In this document: piece by piece, positions 62,791 to 64,000 of the stretch
Layout: each line of letters begins with the position of its first letter
Position numbering within the stretch: position 1 is the first letter of the stretch
Assembly (NCBI GenBank): GCA_956465555.1
Contig: OY101127.1
Coordinates: forward strand, 806,001 to 870,000
Length of the DNA: 64,000 bases
Source: Nitzschia sp. pyKryTriq1
Taxonomy: Eukaryota > Bacillariophyta > Bacillariophyceae > Bacillariales > Bacillariaceae
Reading direction: 5' to 3'
Made by a program: the position numbers and the translations under genes
Notes under the pieces: generated by a model
Databases searched by the model: none
Seen by the model: only the letters and a program-made list of their open reading frames with translations
What the model was told of the DNA's origin: nothing

Positions 62791-62967
62791 CCGGATCAGA
62801 AAAAGCTCACTTTCTGGCCTCGCCGAACTTGTAAGCGGGCTAGTAATCCCTTTTGGTGAAATGGTTTGTCGAGCTAACAAGTGCAGACATACTTCCAGCA
62901 GGCGGCGGAAGGTGTTGTGAACGAGGAGGACAGCACGAAGGAAGAAGAATCATCACTTGATGTTGGA

Positions 62968-63136
62968 TGCAAAGAAGATTTGATGCTCTTTGCAAACTTT
63001 TATGACAACAAGAAGCTACTGAAGAGGCTCGAAAAACTCGTTTCAAAACCCTTTGCCCGCGTCTCGTACCGCGACGCTATTGCCTTTTTTCAGGCAGAAA
63101 TCGCAAAAGATCCGTCGAAGTGGCAGTACCCAGAGA
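62968..63136 (+). pseudogene. Duplicated fragment of the AsnRS gene
   Basis: This 169-bp stretch is about 93% identical by eye to AsnRS positions 61507-61672 (encoding [20 protein letters not shown] to DPSKWQYPE). It has a 3-bp insertion and a few changes, all in frame. It keeps the reading frame over 130 codons (62881-63273), but the rest of the synthetase, including all class II motifs, is missing, and the flanking codons do not match AsnRS. It is a recent partial gene copy 1.5 kb downstream, not a functional enzyme. Confidence 0.8.
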
Positions 63137-63460
63137 GAGGATCACCGCCACGGCCCACCATTAGAATAAGTACAGTAGTGACTCCACGTATAAATAATAG
63201 GGGACACACGCAGGAGACAGTAGGACTTCGAGGTTCTGTTTTGAAGGCACTGCTGCGACAGCGGGAACTGTAAAGGATACTCTGGCCGGCGATGGGAAGG
63301 CAATCACCACCGACCAAGAAGTCGCATGGTCTTCTTCTTTCAATCGCCCATCAGTGCCCACGCAATCACCCTTCTCGCAACTTGGATCAGATTTTGGAAC
63401 CGGATTGATGACATCATCAGTTATAGTTGACGCTCAATAGAATGGACACCTCGCACTGTC
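63137..63460. other. Spacer between AsnRS fragment and LRR gene
   Basis: About 320 bp. Apart from the trailing part of the frame that includes the AsnRS fragment, nothing is recognised. Confidence 0.4.
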
Positions 63461-64000
63461 TCAGACGGGAAATAATATGGGTCCATGCAGAAGACAATAC
63501 ACTACTTCAGCCCGGGCAATGCTATTGGAACAGTTGTCGAATTCCAATCGGTTCGCTCTTTCAAGCACGAATGGCCACAGGAAGTTAGGCATAGGCTCTT
63601 GCCCGAAGACCAGGCGACGCCCACCGCGATTGAGTCGCACGAAATAGTGCAATAATTGCTGTTCTTTTTCAAAGTGCTGAGGGATTAGACAACTTTCCAA
63701 TGTCGTGTTTGAAGTTTCAAGAGCATGTACCAAGGGAGTCGGATCGTTAATTGGATTTCCATCCAATATAATACGTAACAAAGGGAGCGCGTTGTTGCAT
63801 AGTCGTTCGGCTAGACTTTCAACTGAAGTGATACAGTTGAGTGATAGATTGAGAGCGCGCAGCGACGTGGATGCTTGTGCCGCGTCCAGTAAAACTTCAA
63901 AGCCCACGTCGCAAATGTAATTTCGACAGATATGAAGATTCTCGAGTGTTGGGTGATTTCTGAGAGCATCATGAAGTATAGCAACGTCCAACCCATCCTC
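63461..64000 (-). CDS. Leucine-rich-repeat protein, 3-prime end (runs off the window)
   Basis: The frame is open to the right edge, so the start lies beyond it; at least 180 residues are present. It shows ribonuclease-inhibitor-type LRRs: LENLHICRNYICDVGFEVLL, LRALNLSLNCITSVESLAER and LLRIILDGNPINDPTPLVHA, of about 28 residues each with the LxxLxLxxNxI pattern. The C-terminal cap has LHYFVRLNRGGRRLVFG and ends in LHGPILFPV. Many diatoms have expanded families of such RI-like LRR proteins, of unknown function. The function here cannot be given. Confidence 0.75.
   Translation of the reverse strand, partial: EDGLDVAILHDALRNHPTLENLHICRNYICDVGFEVLLDAAQASTSLRALNLSLNCITSVESLAERLCNNALPLLRIILDGNPINDPTPLVHALETSNTTLESCLIPQHFEKEQQLLHYFVRLNRGGRRLVFGQEPMPNFLWPFVLERANRLEFDNCSNSIARAEVVYCLLHGPILFPV

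Overview
This is a nuclear window from a photosynthetic stramenopile, most likely a pennate diatom such as Phaeodactylum tricornutum or a close relative. That is an inference from several signs. Genes are dense (about 25 supported genes in 64 kb) and introns are short (about 60-150 nt, GT-AG). Several proteins have an N-terminal signal peptide followed by an ASAF/SATSFAP-like Phe motif, the bipartite plastid-targeting signature of secondary red plastids. One predicted secreted or membrane protein is Ser/Lys-rich, in the style of silica-associated proteins. Broken Ty1/copia pieces resemble diatom CoDi elements.

Layout. 1-1.0 kb: fossil copia piece. 1.9-8.2 kb: a small putative mitochondrial ribosomal protein, an MscS-like channel, a CXC (tesmin/TSO1/LIN54-type) DNA-binding protein and a UMP-CMP kinase. 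8.4-9.0 kb: second copia remnant. 9.4-11.8 kb: cytochrome-b5-reductase-like flavoprotein and an FGE/SUMF-fold protein without the catalytic cysteine pair. 12.1-13.4 kb: a repeat cluster (46-bp satellite, two dispersed repeats, Cys-rich open frame). 13.8-25.3 kb: Atp23-type protease, TEX10/Ipi1, eEF2, XAP5/FAM50 and a Ser/Lys-rich type I membrane protein. 26.7-32.7 kb: mitochondrial FDX2-type ferredoxin, a plastid-targeted ABC-F ATPase and an NXPE-like Golgi protein. 33.5-38.9 kb: proteins I do not recognise. 38.9-43.9 kb: plastid fibrillin, a third copia remnant, an amino-acid permease and DNAJC9. 45.5-51.1 kb: a large p300/CBP-type acetyltransferase with KIX, three TAZ, bromo, PHD, HAT and ZZ domains. 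51.1-55.6 kb: a gene-poor, AT-rich stretch built of local duplications and dispersed repeats. 55.7-64 kb: coiled-coil secretory or plastid protein, ALG5, PDX1, organellar AsnRS, a duplicated AsnRS fragment and the end of an LRR protein.

Most genes are housekeeping and do not form a pathway cluster. The clearest organisational pattern is repeated tail-to-tail pairing with only 26-105 bp between stop codons. The strongest non-coding pattern is the palindrome TACCGGTA, seen about 30 times, almost always outside exons. I found no CRISPR array, tRNA or rRNA gene, and nothing I can call a wholly new system. The best leads are the p300/CBP domain order, the cysteine-less FGE homologue, the silica-protein-like membrane protein, the TACCGGTA motif and the 51-55 kb gene desert.
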